Below the pieces are notes generated by a model. The model was given only the letters and a program-made list of their open reading frames with translations, was not told the DNA's origin and did no database searches. Position numbers and translations under genes: made by a program. Positions 34,578-42,423 of a stretch of DNA of 64,000 bases are shown one piece after another. Numbering within the stretch: the first letter of the stretch is position 1; each line of letters starts with the position of its first letter. The stretch comes from CAZADA01 sp964568975. GTDB taxonomy: Bacteria; Pseudomonadota; Alphaproteobacteria; Caulobacterales; Maricaulaceae. The DNA lies in contig CAZMSO010000001.1 of assembly GCA_964568975.1 (NCBI GenBank), positions 114,003 through 178,002 of the forward strand, given 5' to 3'.

Positions 34578-34594
34578 ACTGCCTGGCGGGCAGT
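34578..34594. terminator. Small hairpin between orphan gene and purA
   Basis: ACTGCC and GGCAGT with a five-base loop form a short stable hairpin, followed on the plus strand by TTTA. On the minus strand it lies 86 bp beyond the end of the AT-rich orphan gene and may terminate it; the T-run is short. Confidence 0.35.
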
Positions 34595-34679
34595 TTAGCG
34601 AGGGACAGATCTCGCGTCTCTGGAAGGACACGGGGCATCCAACCGTTAGCGTGCAACGCGGCGCGCCCATGTGAAGCAG

Positions 34680-35729
34680 CTACGCGCTGGGTGGCGCATC
34701 ACTGTCGCTGAGGGCAGCTTTCCGTTTCTCCAGCCAACGCAACTGCGGTTCTTGAATGTAACGCGGTAGTTTTAACCCAAATCGATCGCTCGCCGTGACA
34801 TCTTCACCTTCTTCAGGCAATTCCATTTCGTTTGGTAAAATACAAAACAAAGCACAATCATCCATGAGCCTGTTCAATTCGTCGCCGCGATCTTGAAAGG
34901 CGGCGAGCTCAGGGCTTCTCAGCAACAGGTTGACTAAGTTGCACCCCAATACCATCGCGTTCAGTATTGACAAGTATATTTGGTAAGTCCTGACACAATA
35001 CACCGTTGGCTCTTGGCCGCCAGCTGTTTGTGCGTCATTAAGATGCGGTAATATTGATGAAACTCGATCTTGCATCGCGCTGTATCGGCTAAAGTACTTA
35101 AGCGTCTCTTCTTGTTCTTTTGGTTTGAGCAGAGAGAATTCGAAAACTATACGTTCCAGCAGATCATCATTTTTCCAACTGTCGCTGTAACCTTGTAATA
35201 TGTTGTGTAGGCGGCGACGGATAAGCTCTGACGGCTCATGAGAGTTTGCTTCTGCACGAGTTAATGCTTCAGCAAGGCGCGCAATAAGTTTTGAGGGGTC
35301 ACTTGTGATGAATAGAAATTGGCTTTCGTGATCAGAATTTTCCGGCCGCGCATGAATAGCGGCTTTAAAATCAGGCGTGTTAAACACGCCCGTCAACAGT
35401 TCAGCGATGTGTTCATCTTGTCGCAGTCGATTGGCGGCGTTGTAGAAAATCCAGTACCGTGCGGTCTTGCGCTTTTCCCGGTCGTCCTCACTCTTCAGCC
35501 ACAACGCGTTGAAATACGCTAAGCCGCCTGCGATAACCGCAAGGACGAGTCCAAGAGATTCGCCTTGATTTTCTAAAAATATGTAGAGCCCAACAGCCCG
35601 AGACTCTTCAAGGTAGTCGAGTAAGAAAGAGGGGGTGCCATAAAACGAAAAGTACAAGCCGGTAAACGCGATCAACACCAGCAGACCAAACACTGGATGC
35701 TTATAAAGTCTAAAAAATTCACGCATCAT
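34680..35729 (-). CDS. AT-rich orphan gene: membrane-anchored protein of unknown function
   Basis: I recognise no family. The 349-residue protein has two N-terminal membrane helices (about residues 13-30 and 58-78), then a basic stretch (KSEDDREKRKTARYW) and a mainly helical cytoplasmic domain of about 250 residues, including LLERIVFEFSLLKPKEQEE and several Leu-rich helices. Codon use is clearly richer in A/T at third positions than in every neighbour, and the flanks are short, so recent transfer is likely. No mobility gene is adjacent. The topology recalls small membrane effectors of defence islands, but no domain supports that. Confidence 0.75.
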   Translation of the reverse strand: MMREFFRLYKHPVFGLLVLIAFTGLYFSFYGTPSFLLDYLEESRAVGLYIFLENQGESLGLVLAVIAGGLAYFNALWLKSEDDREKRKTARYWIFYNAANRLRQDEHIAELLTGVFNTPDFKAAIHARPENSDHESQFLFITSDPSKLIARLAEALTRAEANSHEPSELIRRRLHNILQGYSDSWKNDDLLERIVFEFSLLKPKEQEETLKYFSRYSAMQDRVSSILPHLNDAQTAGGQEPTVYCVRTYQIYLSILNAMVLGCNLVNLLLRSPELAAFQDRGDELNRLMDDCALFCILPNEMELPEEGEDVTASDRFGLKLPRYIQEPQLRWLEKRKAALSDSDAPPSA

Positions 35730-35797
35730 AGCCCCCCATGCTGATCTTAAGGTAGACCAGGTCTAGGGCGGCGTCACGCAGAAAGTGCGCGTGCACC

Positions 35798-36976
35798 TCA
35801 CAACAACCGCAGGAAGGCGATCAGGCGCGCCATGTCCTTGGGCGGTTCGGTCTCAAAGCGCAGCGCCGCGCCGGTGATCGGGTGCACGAAGCCTAAGACG
35901 GCCGCGTGCAGCGCTTGGCGGCGGAACTCCCGCAGCACGCGCGCGCCGGTCGCGCGCGTGTGCGCTTCGCCATCCGCGGCGTCGTCCTGGTCGACCCCCT
36001 CAGCAGCCCCTTGGGCAACCCCTTGGGCAGCCCCTTGGGCAGCCCCTTGGGCGGCCTCCTGGCCGGCCCCTTCGCCTGGCGAGGGCGACCGGTCCGCCTG
36101 GCGCGCCAGCGCCCGCCCGCCTTTACCATAAAGCGGGTCGCCCAGGATCGGCGCGCCGCGATGGGCCAGATGCACGCGGATCTGATGGGTGCGGCCGGTC
36201 TCCAGCCGGCAGGCGACCAGCGCCGCTTGCGGCGTCCCGACCGCGTGGCCGGGCTCCTGACCGAAGGTTTCGCGGGTTTCATAGTCGGTGATGGCGATCT
36301 TGCCCTTGCTCTCCTGGTCGAGAGGAAGCACCGCCTGCTTGCGTCGATCGCCGTCCGAGCGGGCGAGACGCGTCTCAATCCGCCCCGCGGTCGGGCGCGG
36401 CGCGCCCCGCGTGCACGCGAGATACACGCGTTCCAGATCATGGGCCGCGAAGAGCGCGGAAAGCCCGCGGTGGGCGGCGTCCGTTTTCGCGGCGACAAGG
36501 ACGCCGGACGTGTCTTTGTCCAGCCGATGAACAATGCCCGGCCGCTCCACCCCGCCCACACCCGATAGGCTTCCCGCGCAATGGTGGAGGAGCGCATGCA
36601 CCAGCGTGCCCGTCCAATTCCCAGCGGCGGGATGGGCGGCCATGCCCGCGCGCTTGTTGATGACAATCAGATGGTCGTCCTCAAACAGCACCTCCAGCGG
36701 CACAGCCTCCGGCTGCGGCGTGGCGGGCGTCGGCGCGGGGATCGCCAACGCATAGGCCGCGCCCGCGCGCACCTTGGCGGAGGGATCTGTGACCACCTGG
36801 CCGTCGGCCGTCGCCGAGCCCGCCTCCACCAGCGCTTTGACCCGCGAGCGCGACAGATCAGGCCAAAGCCCGGCCATCCAGCGGTCGAGCCGCGCGCCCG
36901 CGGCCTCTTCTGGAGCGGCGGCCTTACGCGTCTCGGCGGCTGTTGTTTTGGGATCGCTTTGCGGCATATGAGCCAT
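35798..36976 (-). CDS. rluD: RluD-type 23S rRNA pseudouridine synthase
   Basis: The enzyme isomerises uridines in 23S rRNA. The 392-residue protein has an N-terminal S4 RNA-binding domain (RLDRWMAGLWPDLSRSRVKALV) and a catalytic RsuA/RluA domain with Asp in GIVHRLDKDTSG, then TGRTHQIRVHL and GDPLYG. Between GDPLYGKGG and FRRQALHA lies an insertion of about 65 residues rich in Gln, Gly and Ala, made largely by a 12-bp repeat; most homologues have only a short link here. The start is uncertain between ATG 36976 and ATG 36967. It is divergent from a small membrane protein. Confidence 0.92.
   Translation of the reverse strand: MAHMPQSDPKTTAAETRKAAAPEEAAGARLDRWMAGLWPDLSRSRVKALVEAGSATADGQVVTDPSAKVRAGAAYALAIPAPTPATPQPEAVPLEVLFEDDHLIVINKRAGMAAHPAAGNWTGTLVHALLHHCAGSLSGVGGVERPGIVHRLDKDTSGVLVAAKTDAAHRGLSALFAAHDLERVYLACTRGAPRPTAGRIETRLARSDGDRRKQAVLPLDQESKGKIAITDYETRETFGQEPGHAVGTPQAALVACRLETGRTHQIRVHLAHRGAPILGDPLYGKGGRALARQADRSPSPGEGAGQEAAQGAAQGAAQGVAQGAAEGVDQDDAADGEAHTRATGARVLREFRRQALHAAVLGFVHPITGAALRFETEPPKDMARLIAFLRLL
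36007..36054 (-). repeat. Four 12-bp repeats inside rluD
   Basis: The unit CCCCTTGGGCAG (plus strand) recurs four times with one or two changes, in phase with the reading frame. It encodes a Gln-Gly-Ala/Val-Ala pattern in an inserted linker. Confidence 0.95.
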
Positions 36977-37040
36977 CTAAGGCGCGCCGGCCGCGCGCGC
37001 ACTGTCCGACATTCGCCATGTCCTGCGCTCGGAGCCCGCT

Positions 37041-37385
37041 ATGTCCTCGCCCTTCACCGCCCCGCCTGGCCAAGAGGGCAAAGTGCGCGCGCTCATCGCC
37101 GCCATCGCGCTGATGACGCTGGCGATGGCGTTTATGCTCGGCATGATCGTCGGACGTCTGCTTGCGCCCGGCGGCGGCGCGCCGGCCTCGGTGGATGCAG
37201 CCGGCCTCGCCGTCATGGAGATCGCGTTGCCGCCGGGGGCGGTTGCGCTGCGCGAAAGCCTGGGCGAAGGCGCGCTCATCGTCGCCTATGAAGGTCCGAG
37301 CGGGCGCGGCGCGCTTGTCACGCCCGCGCCGCGTCAACCAACGCACATCGTCTATGTCGCGGCGTTTGACGGGGCGGCCCCCTAA
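37041..37385 (+). CDS. Small single-helix membrane protein (DUF6476-like)
   Basis: The 114-residue protein has one membrane segment (about residues 17-39) and a short periplasmic domain with LPPGAVALRESLGEGALIVAYE. In many alphaproteobacteria a protein of this pattern (DUF6476) is encoded next to an RluD-type gene, as here; the family assignment is from memory of that context and is tentative. GGAG lies six bases before the ATG. The function is unknown. Confidence 0.75.
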   Translation: MSSPFTAPPGQEGKVRALIAAIALMTLAMAFMLGMIVGRLLAPGGGAPASVDAAGLAVMEIALPPGAVALRESLGEGALIVAYEGPSGRGALVTPAPRQPTHIVYVAAFDGAAP

Positions 37386-37476
37386 GGCGTCCCCTCGTCA
37401 CGCGTGTGTCACACCGCTGGTGTTTTGTGTTCAGCACGGCGCGCGCGCCGCGCCCCGTGCACACGATGAGGACGCC

Positions 37477-39237
37477 ATGCCCGATCCGGCTCGCTTTCTG
37501 CTGGAAACGCCCGTCAACCGCCGCCGCGCCTTGATCGGCGGCGGCGCGATTAGCGCGGCGGCCGTCGCCGGTTGCGCCACCCGCGGCGAGCCTCCCCTTC
37601 CCGCGCCGGACGGCCCCTTCAAGCACGGCGTGGCGTCCGGCGATCCACTCCAGGACCGCGTGATCTTGTGGACCCGCGTCACCCTGCCGCCGGAGCGTCA
37701 GGAGGCGTTTGGCGTCGCGCTGGCGTGGGAGGTCGCGCGCGATCGCGGGTTTACCGACATCGTCGCCCAGGGCGAGACCACCGCCGCGGCTGGGCGCGAT
37801 TGGACCGCGAAGATCGATGTCGGCGCGCTTGAGCCGGGTACGGAGTATTTTTATCGCTTCGCGCTGGGCGAGGCGCGCTCCCCTGTCGGCCGCACGAAGA
37901 CCCTGCCCGCGGGCCCGGTCGCGCGGTTTCGCATCGCAGCCTTCTCCTGCTCGAATTATCCGTTTGGCTATTTCAACGCGTATCGCCACATGGCCGAGGG
38001 GCCGGCGGTGGATCTCGCGCTGCACTTGGGCGATTACTTTTATGAGTACGGCCCTGACGGCTATGGCGCGGAGGTGGGCGAGGCGCTCGGTCGGGTCCAT
38101 GCGCCGGCGAAAGAAGTCATCACTCTGGATGAGTATCGCGCCCGCCACGCTCAGTACAAAGCCGACCCCGACCTCCAAGCCGCCCACGCCGCCGCGCCGT
38201 GGATTACGATCTGGGACGACCATGACAGCGCCAACAACGCCTTCGTCACAGGCGCGCAAAATCATGATCCCGAAACCGAAGGGGAGTGGTCAGCCCGCAA
38301 GACCGCGGCCGTGCGCGCCTATTTCGAGTGGATGCCGATCCGCGAGCCCGCGCCCGGCCGCGCGCGCGAAGCGATTTGGCGGCGCTTTGAGATCGGCGAT
38401 CTCGCCAGCCTCGTGATGCTCGAGACGCGCCTGACGGCCCGCTCGCCCGAAATCACGTGGGACGCGTTTCCGGTCGCAGACGACGCCGATCCCGCCGATC
38501 CGGAGAACCAGGCGAAGGTCGCGGCGTTCCTGAACGAGCGCGTCGGCGATCCCAGCCGCGTCATGATGGGCCCCGCCCAGGAGGCCGACGTGGTCGAGGC
38601 GCTTCAGGCGTCGGTCGCGGCCGGCAAGCCCTGGCAGCTCATCGGCAACCAAGTGATCATGACGCCGGTCCAGTCGCCGAACTGGACGGATGTCGTGGGC
38701 TTCTGGACCGGCGGCCTTCCGGGCTATGTCCGCGGCAAAGTCAAAGCCAATGACGTGGCGTGGGGCTATTTCCTGCGCTCGCGGTTTGGCGTGCCGCTCA
38801 ATCTCGACGCTTGGGACGGCTTTCCCGTGCAACGCGACCGACTGTTTGCAGCGTTCCGCGACGCGAAAGCGAATGTCGTGACCTTTACCGGCGACACCCA
38901 CAGCTTCTGGGCCAACAACATGATGCTGGGCGACCAGCGGGTGGGCGTGGAGTTCGGCGTCACGGGCGTGACCTCGCCATCGGCCTTTCGGTCGCTGCGC
39001 GCGCCGGGGCTTAACGCGGGCCGTGCGATCGCCCGCGCCAACCCTCACATCATCGCCAATGATCCGTACAACAACGGCTATGTGCTTGCTGAGCTGACGC
39101 CGGAGGCGATGACGGCGGAGTTTGTCGGCGTCGCGACGCTCACGCGCCGCTCAGCGGACGCGCGGGTGCTGCAGCGCTTCACCACGCGGCCCGCGCCCGA
39201 GGGCGGCTCCACGGGGGTGGAGACGGCCACGGCTTAA
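37477..39237 (+). CDS. phoD: PhoD-like alkaline phosphatase, Tat-exported
   Basis: The 586-residue protein is a metal-dependent phosphomono- or diesterase of the PhoD type, released or anchored outside the cytoplasmic membrane. It begins with a twin-arginine signal (NRRRALIGGG) ending in a lipobox-like AVAGC. An N-terminal fibronectin-like domain (FKHGVASGDPLQDRVILWTRV) precedes the catalytic domain, with LHLGDYFYEYG, TIWDDHDSANN and FTGDTHSFWANN supplying metal ligands. GAGG precedes the ATG at 37477 by five bases. No Pho box was found in the 91-bp gap upstream. Confidence 0.92.
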   Translation: MPDPARFLLETPVNRRRALIGGGAISAAAVAGCATRGEPPLPAPDGPFKHGVASGDPLQDRVILWTRVTLPPERQEAFGVALAWEVARDRGFTDIVAQGETTAAAGRDWTAKIDVGALEPGTEYFYRFALGEARSPVGRTKTLPAGPVARFRIAAFSCSNYPFGYFNAYRHMAEGPAVDLALHLGDYFYEYGPDGYGAEVGEALGRVHAPAKEVITLDEYRARHAQYKADPDLQAAHAAAPWITIWDDHDSANNAFVTGAQNHDPETEGEWSARKTAAVRAYFEWMPIREPAPGRAREAIWRRFEIGDLASLVMLETRLTARSPEITWDAFPVADDADPADPENQAKVAAFLNERVGDPSRVMMGPAQEADVVEALQASVAAGKPWQLIGNQVIMTPVQSPNWTDVVGFWTGGLPGYVRGKVKANDVAWGYFLRSRFGVPLNLDAWDGFPVQRDRLFAAFRDAKANVVTFTGDTHSFWANNMMLGDQRVGVEFGVTGVTSPSAFRSLRAPGLNAGRAIARANPHIIANDPYNNGYVLAELTPEAMTAEFVGVATLTRRSADARVLQRFTTRPAPEGGSTGVETATA

Positions 39238-39278
39238 CGCGCGGCCCCTAGGGGCCCGTGGCCGCCGCCGTCACAGCC

Positions 39279-39857
39279 TCACCCAACGCGGCGCATGCGA
39301 CCGCCGCGGCCGCCCAACTCCGACTGCAGTCGACTCAACCCAGTGTTCATCATCGTGAGCATCATGGTTGGAAAGACATGACGCAGGACAAGGCCTTTAA
39401 AAGCGAAGTACTGACGCCAGGTGAACTCAGCGCCGCCTGTGGCGGAACGCTCCAGCTGCATCACCGCCAGGTGATCTTTGATCGGCATCGACCAGACCTT
39501 TACTGTGTATGCGATCAGATTCGGGGGGTCGTAGGCGCGAATTGTTTCGTCCAGCGTGCCCATGCCGCGGGTGCGGCAATAGCGCTTTGAGCCTGCGCCC
39601 CATTCCCCCGGGGTGGCGGACTGGGCATGATCGAGGCTGCCTGACGTGATCATCCCGAACCAGCCGGCGATGCCATTGGGGTCCGTCACGCGCGGCCACA
39701 CATCTTCCGGTGTGGCGTCAAAGTGGAACACGCCTTCAAAGCGCAGGGGCGCGGACGTGAACGGCGTCGGATCAAAACGAGGCTGCGCGGCGTGCGCCGG
39801 CGAAGCCGCCTGGGGCGGCGATGCAGATTGCGGCGCAGGCGAAGCGATGGCGGACAT
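39279..39857 (-). CDS. SRPBCC-superfamily protein
   Basis: The 192-residue protein has a low-complexity Ala/Pro/Ser N-terminus followed by a START-like SRPBCC fold (FHFDATPEDVWPRVTDPNGIAGWF, then YDPPNLIAYTVKVWSMPIKDHLAVMQL and ATGGAEFTWRQYFAF). Such proteins bind hydrophobic ligands; the ligand here is unknown. ATG 39857 has GGAG eight bases upstream. It is divergent from a LysR regulator 116 bp away, a common arrangement for a regulator and its target. Confidence 0.82.
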   Translation of the reverse strand: MSAIASPAPQSASPPQAASPAHAAQPRFDPTPFTSAPLRFEGVFHFDATPEDVWPRVTDPNGIAGWFGMITSGSLDHAQSATPGEWGAGSKRYCRTRGMGTLDETIRAYDPPNLIAYTVKVWSMPIKDHLAVMQLERSATGGAEFTWRQYFAFKGLVLRHVFPTMMLTMMNTGLSRLQSELGGRGGRMRRVG

Positions 39858-39940
39858 AACGAGTTCTCCACACGATTGGACGACTGCCCCCCACATGGGC
39901 CATCCTGACGCCGAGCGTAGACGCCACGAACGGACCTCAT

Positions 39941-39958
39941 TGGTGCGTTTACGCACCA
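39941..39958. promoter_or_regulatory. Palindromic operator candidate between the SRPBCC and LysR genes
   Basis: TGGTGCG-TTTA-CGCACCA is a perfect seven-base inverted repeat with a four-base centre, 15 bp before the LysR start and 83 bp before the SRPBCC start. Its position and symmetry fit a LysR-type recognition site. Confidence 0.6.
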
Positions 39959-39973
39959 TGGCGGACGCGGCCA

Positions 39974-40876
39974 GTGGATTGGGATCATGTCAGGACATTC
40001 GTGACGGTGGCGCGCGCGGGTTCCGTCCGCGCGGCGGCGGCGCGTTTGTCGGTCAGCCATTCAACCATTGTGCGACGGGTGTCGCTGCTTGAGGCGGCGT
40101 TGCAGACACGCCTGTTTGACCGGACGCCGTTCGGTTTGCGCTTGACGGACGCTGGTGAAGACCTCTTGCCGCTTGCGGAGCGGTTGGAGGGCGACATGAT
40201 CGCCTTTTTCAGCCAGGCGGAGGGGCGCGATGAGGATGTGGCGGGGCCAGTGCGTCTCACTATGCCCGACACCCTCTCGGCGGGACCGTTGACGGCCGAT
40301 CTCGTGGCCTTCCAGCGCGCGCATCCCCGCGTTTCGCTTGAGGTGACTTCAACCTACGCGTTTGCGGACCTTTGGCGACGGGAGGCCGACATCGCGCTGC
40401 GCGTTGTGAGCCATGGCGCGGCGCTTCAGGACATGCTCGCGGGACGCCGGCTCACCGCCATTGGCGTGTGCGCCTACGCCAGCCCCTCTTATCTGGCGGC
40501 GGTCGCTGATGGTCGGCGGTCGCACAGCTGGATCGGGTGGTGCGCGGACACGCGCTGGACGGCGGCGACGCCGTTTGGCGACGCACCCGTGGTCGGACGC
40601 TTGGACAATGTGTTCATGCAGCTGCGCGCCGCGGAGATGGATCTCGGCATGGCGTGGGTCCCCTGCTTTCTGGGGGACACAGCGACCGGCCTTGTGCGCG
40701 TGGGGTCCGAGACGCCGCAGCACGACTATGATTTGTGGGTTCTCTATCATCCGGATTTGCGGCGCAACGCGCGCTTGCGGGCGGTCAAAGACCACATCAC
40801 CCAGGCTGTCTTGAGTAAAAGGTCGCTGTTTCTCGGCCGTGACGCCGCCCCAGAGCCCCGCCGATCGGGCGCGTGA
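39974..40876 (+). CDS. LysR-family transcriptional regulator
   Basis: The 300-residue protein has an N-terminal winged helix (VRAAAARLSVSHSTIVRRVSLLE, residues about 18-40) and a periplasmic-binding-like effector domain. It starts with GTG at 39974, giving MDWDHVRTFVTVARAGS. The effector is not apparent. It likely controls itself and the divergent SRPBCC gene through the palindrome at 39941. Its stop overlaps an in-frame GTG of the following reductase by GTGA. Confidence 0.92.
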   Translation: MDWDHVRTFVTVARAGSVRAAAARLSVSHSTIVRRVSLLEAALQTRLFDRTPFGLRLTDAGEDLLPLAERLEGDMIAFFSQAEGRDEDVAGPVRLTMPDTLSAGPLTADLVAFQRAHPRVSLEVTSTYAFADLWRREADIALRVVSHGAALQDMLAGRRLTAIGVCAYASPSYLAAVADGRRSHSWIGWCADTRWTAATPFGDAPVVGRLDNVFMQLRAAEMDLGMAWVPCFLGDTATGLVRVGSETPQHDYDLWVLYHPDLRRNARLRAVKDHITQAVLSKRSLFLGRDAAPEPRRSGA

Positions 40877-40992
40877 CACCGCCGCCGCCCTGCGGCGCCG
40901 CGCCCCTTGGACGCCGGGCTGAGGAGCGGCCATGCTGGTCGGACATCCCCGCTCCGCCGCCGGCCCCGACGCCTGCTAACCACTGCGCCGCC

Positions 40993-42063
40993 ATGACTGA
41001 TCCCGCGCCCTCGGCGCTCACACCCGATCCACAGCCTGAGACCGCCCCCAACGCCGCCCCTGCCCGCTCCGGCCAATCCCGCCGCGTCTTCGTGCTGGGC
41101 GCGACGGGAACCATCGGCCAAGCCGCGGTGCGCGCGCTGGTCGCCCGGGGCCATGACGTCACCGCCCTCGTGCGCCCCCAGGCCGGCGTCGCCGGCGCGC
41201 TCACGCCGGAGCAGAGCGCGGCGCTCTTGCCCGGCGCGACAGTGCGCGTGGGCGAGGCGAGCGACCCCCACTCCCTGCGTCGCGACGGGTTTCGCGGCGA
41301 GCGCTTTGACGTGCTTGTCTCGTGTCTCGCCTCGCGCACCGGGGCGCCCAAGGACGCTTGGGCGATCGACCACCAAGCGCATATCGACGCCCTCGCCGCG
41401 GCGCGCGAGGCGGGCGTGACGCACATGGTGCTGCTCTCAGCGCTTTGCGTGCAAAAGCCGCTCCTCGCCTTCCAAAAAGCGAAACTGGCGTTTGAGCAGG
41501 CGCTGCGTGAGTCCGGGCTCACCTATTCGATCGTGCGCCCGACGGCGTTCTTCAAATCCCTCTCCGGCCAGATCGACCGCGTGAAGGCGGGCAAGCCCTT
41601 CTTGCTCTTCGGCGACGGAACGCTGACGGCCTGCAAGCCCATCAGCGACGAGGATCTTGGGCGCTATCTCGCGCTGTGCGTCGAGGACGAGCGCTTGCAC
41701 AACCGCATCCTGCCCATCGGCGGGCCCGGCCCCGCGATCACGCTGAAGGACCAGGGCGAGCGCTTGTTCGCGCTGCTCGATCAACCGCCACGTTATGCGC
41801 GCGTTCCCGTGGCGTTGTTCGACGTCATCGTCGCGGTGCTGGCGGGGCTCGGCCGGATCGTTCCCGCCCTCGCCGAGAAGGCGGAGCTGGCGCGCATCGG
41901 GCGCTATTACGCAACGGAGTCCATGTTGGTGCTCGACCCCGCGACGGGCCGCTATGACGCTGAGGCGACGCCGTCCTTCGGGACAGACACGCTCTGGGAT
42001 CACTACGCGCGGGTGATCGCAGGCGAAGCAAGGGTGGAGCGCGGCGACCACGCGGTGTTTTGA
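40993..42063 (+). CDS. BciA-like 8-vinyl reductase / NAD(P)H-binding protein
   Basis: The 356-residue protein is an extended short-chain dehydrogenase with FVLGATGTIGQAAVRALVA (residues about 26-44) and a long stretch characteristic of divinyl (proto)chlorophyllide 8-vinyl reductase BciA/DVR: LLSALCVQKPLLAFQKAKL, PTAFFKSLSGQIDRVKAGKP, GDGTLTACKPISDEDLG. In phototrophs this enzyme reduces the 8-vinyl group of bacteriochlorophyll precursors. No other bch or puf gene lies in the window, so the role here is open. ATG 40993 is chosen by length; GTG 40873, overlapping the LysR stop, would add 40 residues. Neither has a strong binding site. Confidence 0.82.
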   Translation: MTDPAPSALTPDPQPETAPNAAPARSGQSRRVFVLGATGTIGQAAVRALVARGHDVTALVRPQAGVAGALTPEQSAALLPGATVRVGEASDPHSLRRDGFRGERFDVLVSCLASRTGAPKDAWAIDHQAHIDALAAAREAGVTHMVLLSALCVQKPLLAFQKAKLAFEQALRESGLTYSIVRPTAFFKSLSGQIDRVKAGKPFLLFGDGTLTACKPISDEDLGRYLALCVEDERLHNRILPIGGPGPAITLKDQGERLFALLDQPPRYARVPVALFDVIVAVLAGLGRIVPALAEKAELARIGRYYATESMLVLDPATGRYDAEATPSFGTDTLWDHYARVIAGEARVERGDHAVF

Positions 42064-42082
42064 GGCCGCGACGCGCGCGGTT

Positions 42083-42110
42083 GGGGACTGAGTGAGGCCG
42101 CCCCTTTTTT
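42083..42110 (+). terminator. Weak intrinsic terminator after the BciA-like gene
   Basis: GGGG (42083-42086) and CCCC (42101-42104) can form a short stem ahead of TTTTTT (42105-42110), about 20 bp past the stop codon. The stem is short, so confidence is modest. Confidence 0.35.
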
Positions 42111-42125
42111 GGCCCCGGGACGCTT

Positions 42126-42144
42126 GGGCTTGACCCGCGCATCC
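42126..42144. repeat. REP-like extragenic element, copy A
   Basis: GGGCTTGACCCGCGCATCC resembles GGGCTTGCCCCGAACATCC at 59712-59730 and the common alphaproteobacterial extragenic element with a GGGCTTGACCCG core. Only two copies are in the window, in non-coding DNA. Confidence 0.4.
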
Positions 42145-42194
42145 CGGCGCCATTGCGCCCCGGACGCGCCGCCGGAGGAGCCTCCAGAGGAGTC

Positions 42195-42342
42195 CCTAGA
42201 ACCGCACGCTGCGGGCTGCGGCCACATGGGGCAGCGCCGCGACTTGGGCGGCGACGGCGGCCTCAATCGGCTCATCGACGGCGAGGAGCGCCAGCGCCGA
42301 CCCCCCTTCCGCCTTCCGCCCCAGCGTAAAGGTGGCGATGTT
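42195..42342 (-). pseudogene. Duplicated serA 3' end (truncated fragment)
   Basis: These 148 bp are identical to the last 147 coding bases of serA plus one flanking base (43276-43423). They carry the codons for the SerA C-terminal ACT-domain end (NIATFTLGRKAEGGSALAL and onward) and the same stop. Upstream the sequence diverges at once; an ATG at 42402 would give a 68-residue peptide, but there is no sign it is functional. It lies as a direct repeat on the far side of the membrane-protein gene at 42424. Confidence 0.9.
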
Positions 42343-42423
42343 CAGCCCCGCATCGCCGGCCGCGTTGTGCACACACACGCCGCCCGATAGTTTTGCGGCC
42401 ATGAGAGTGCGGCGGGGGCGGCC

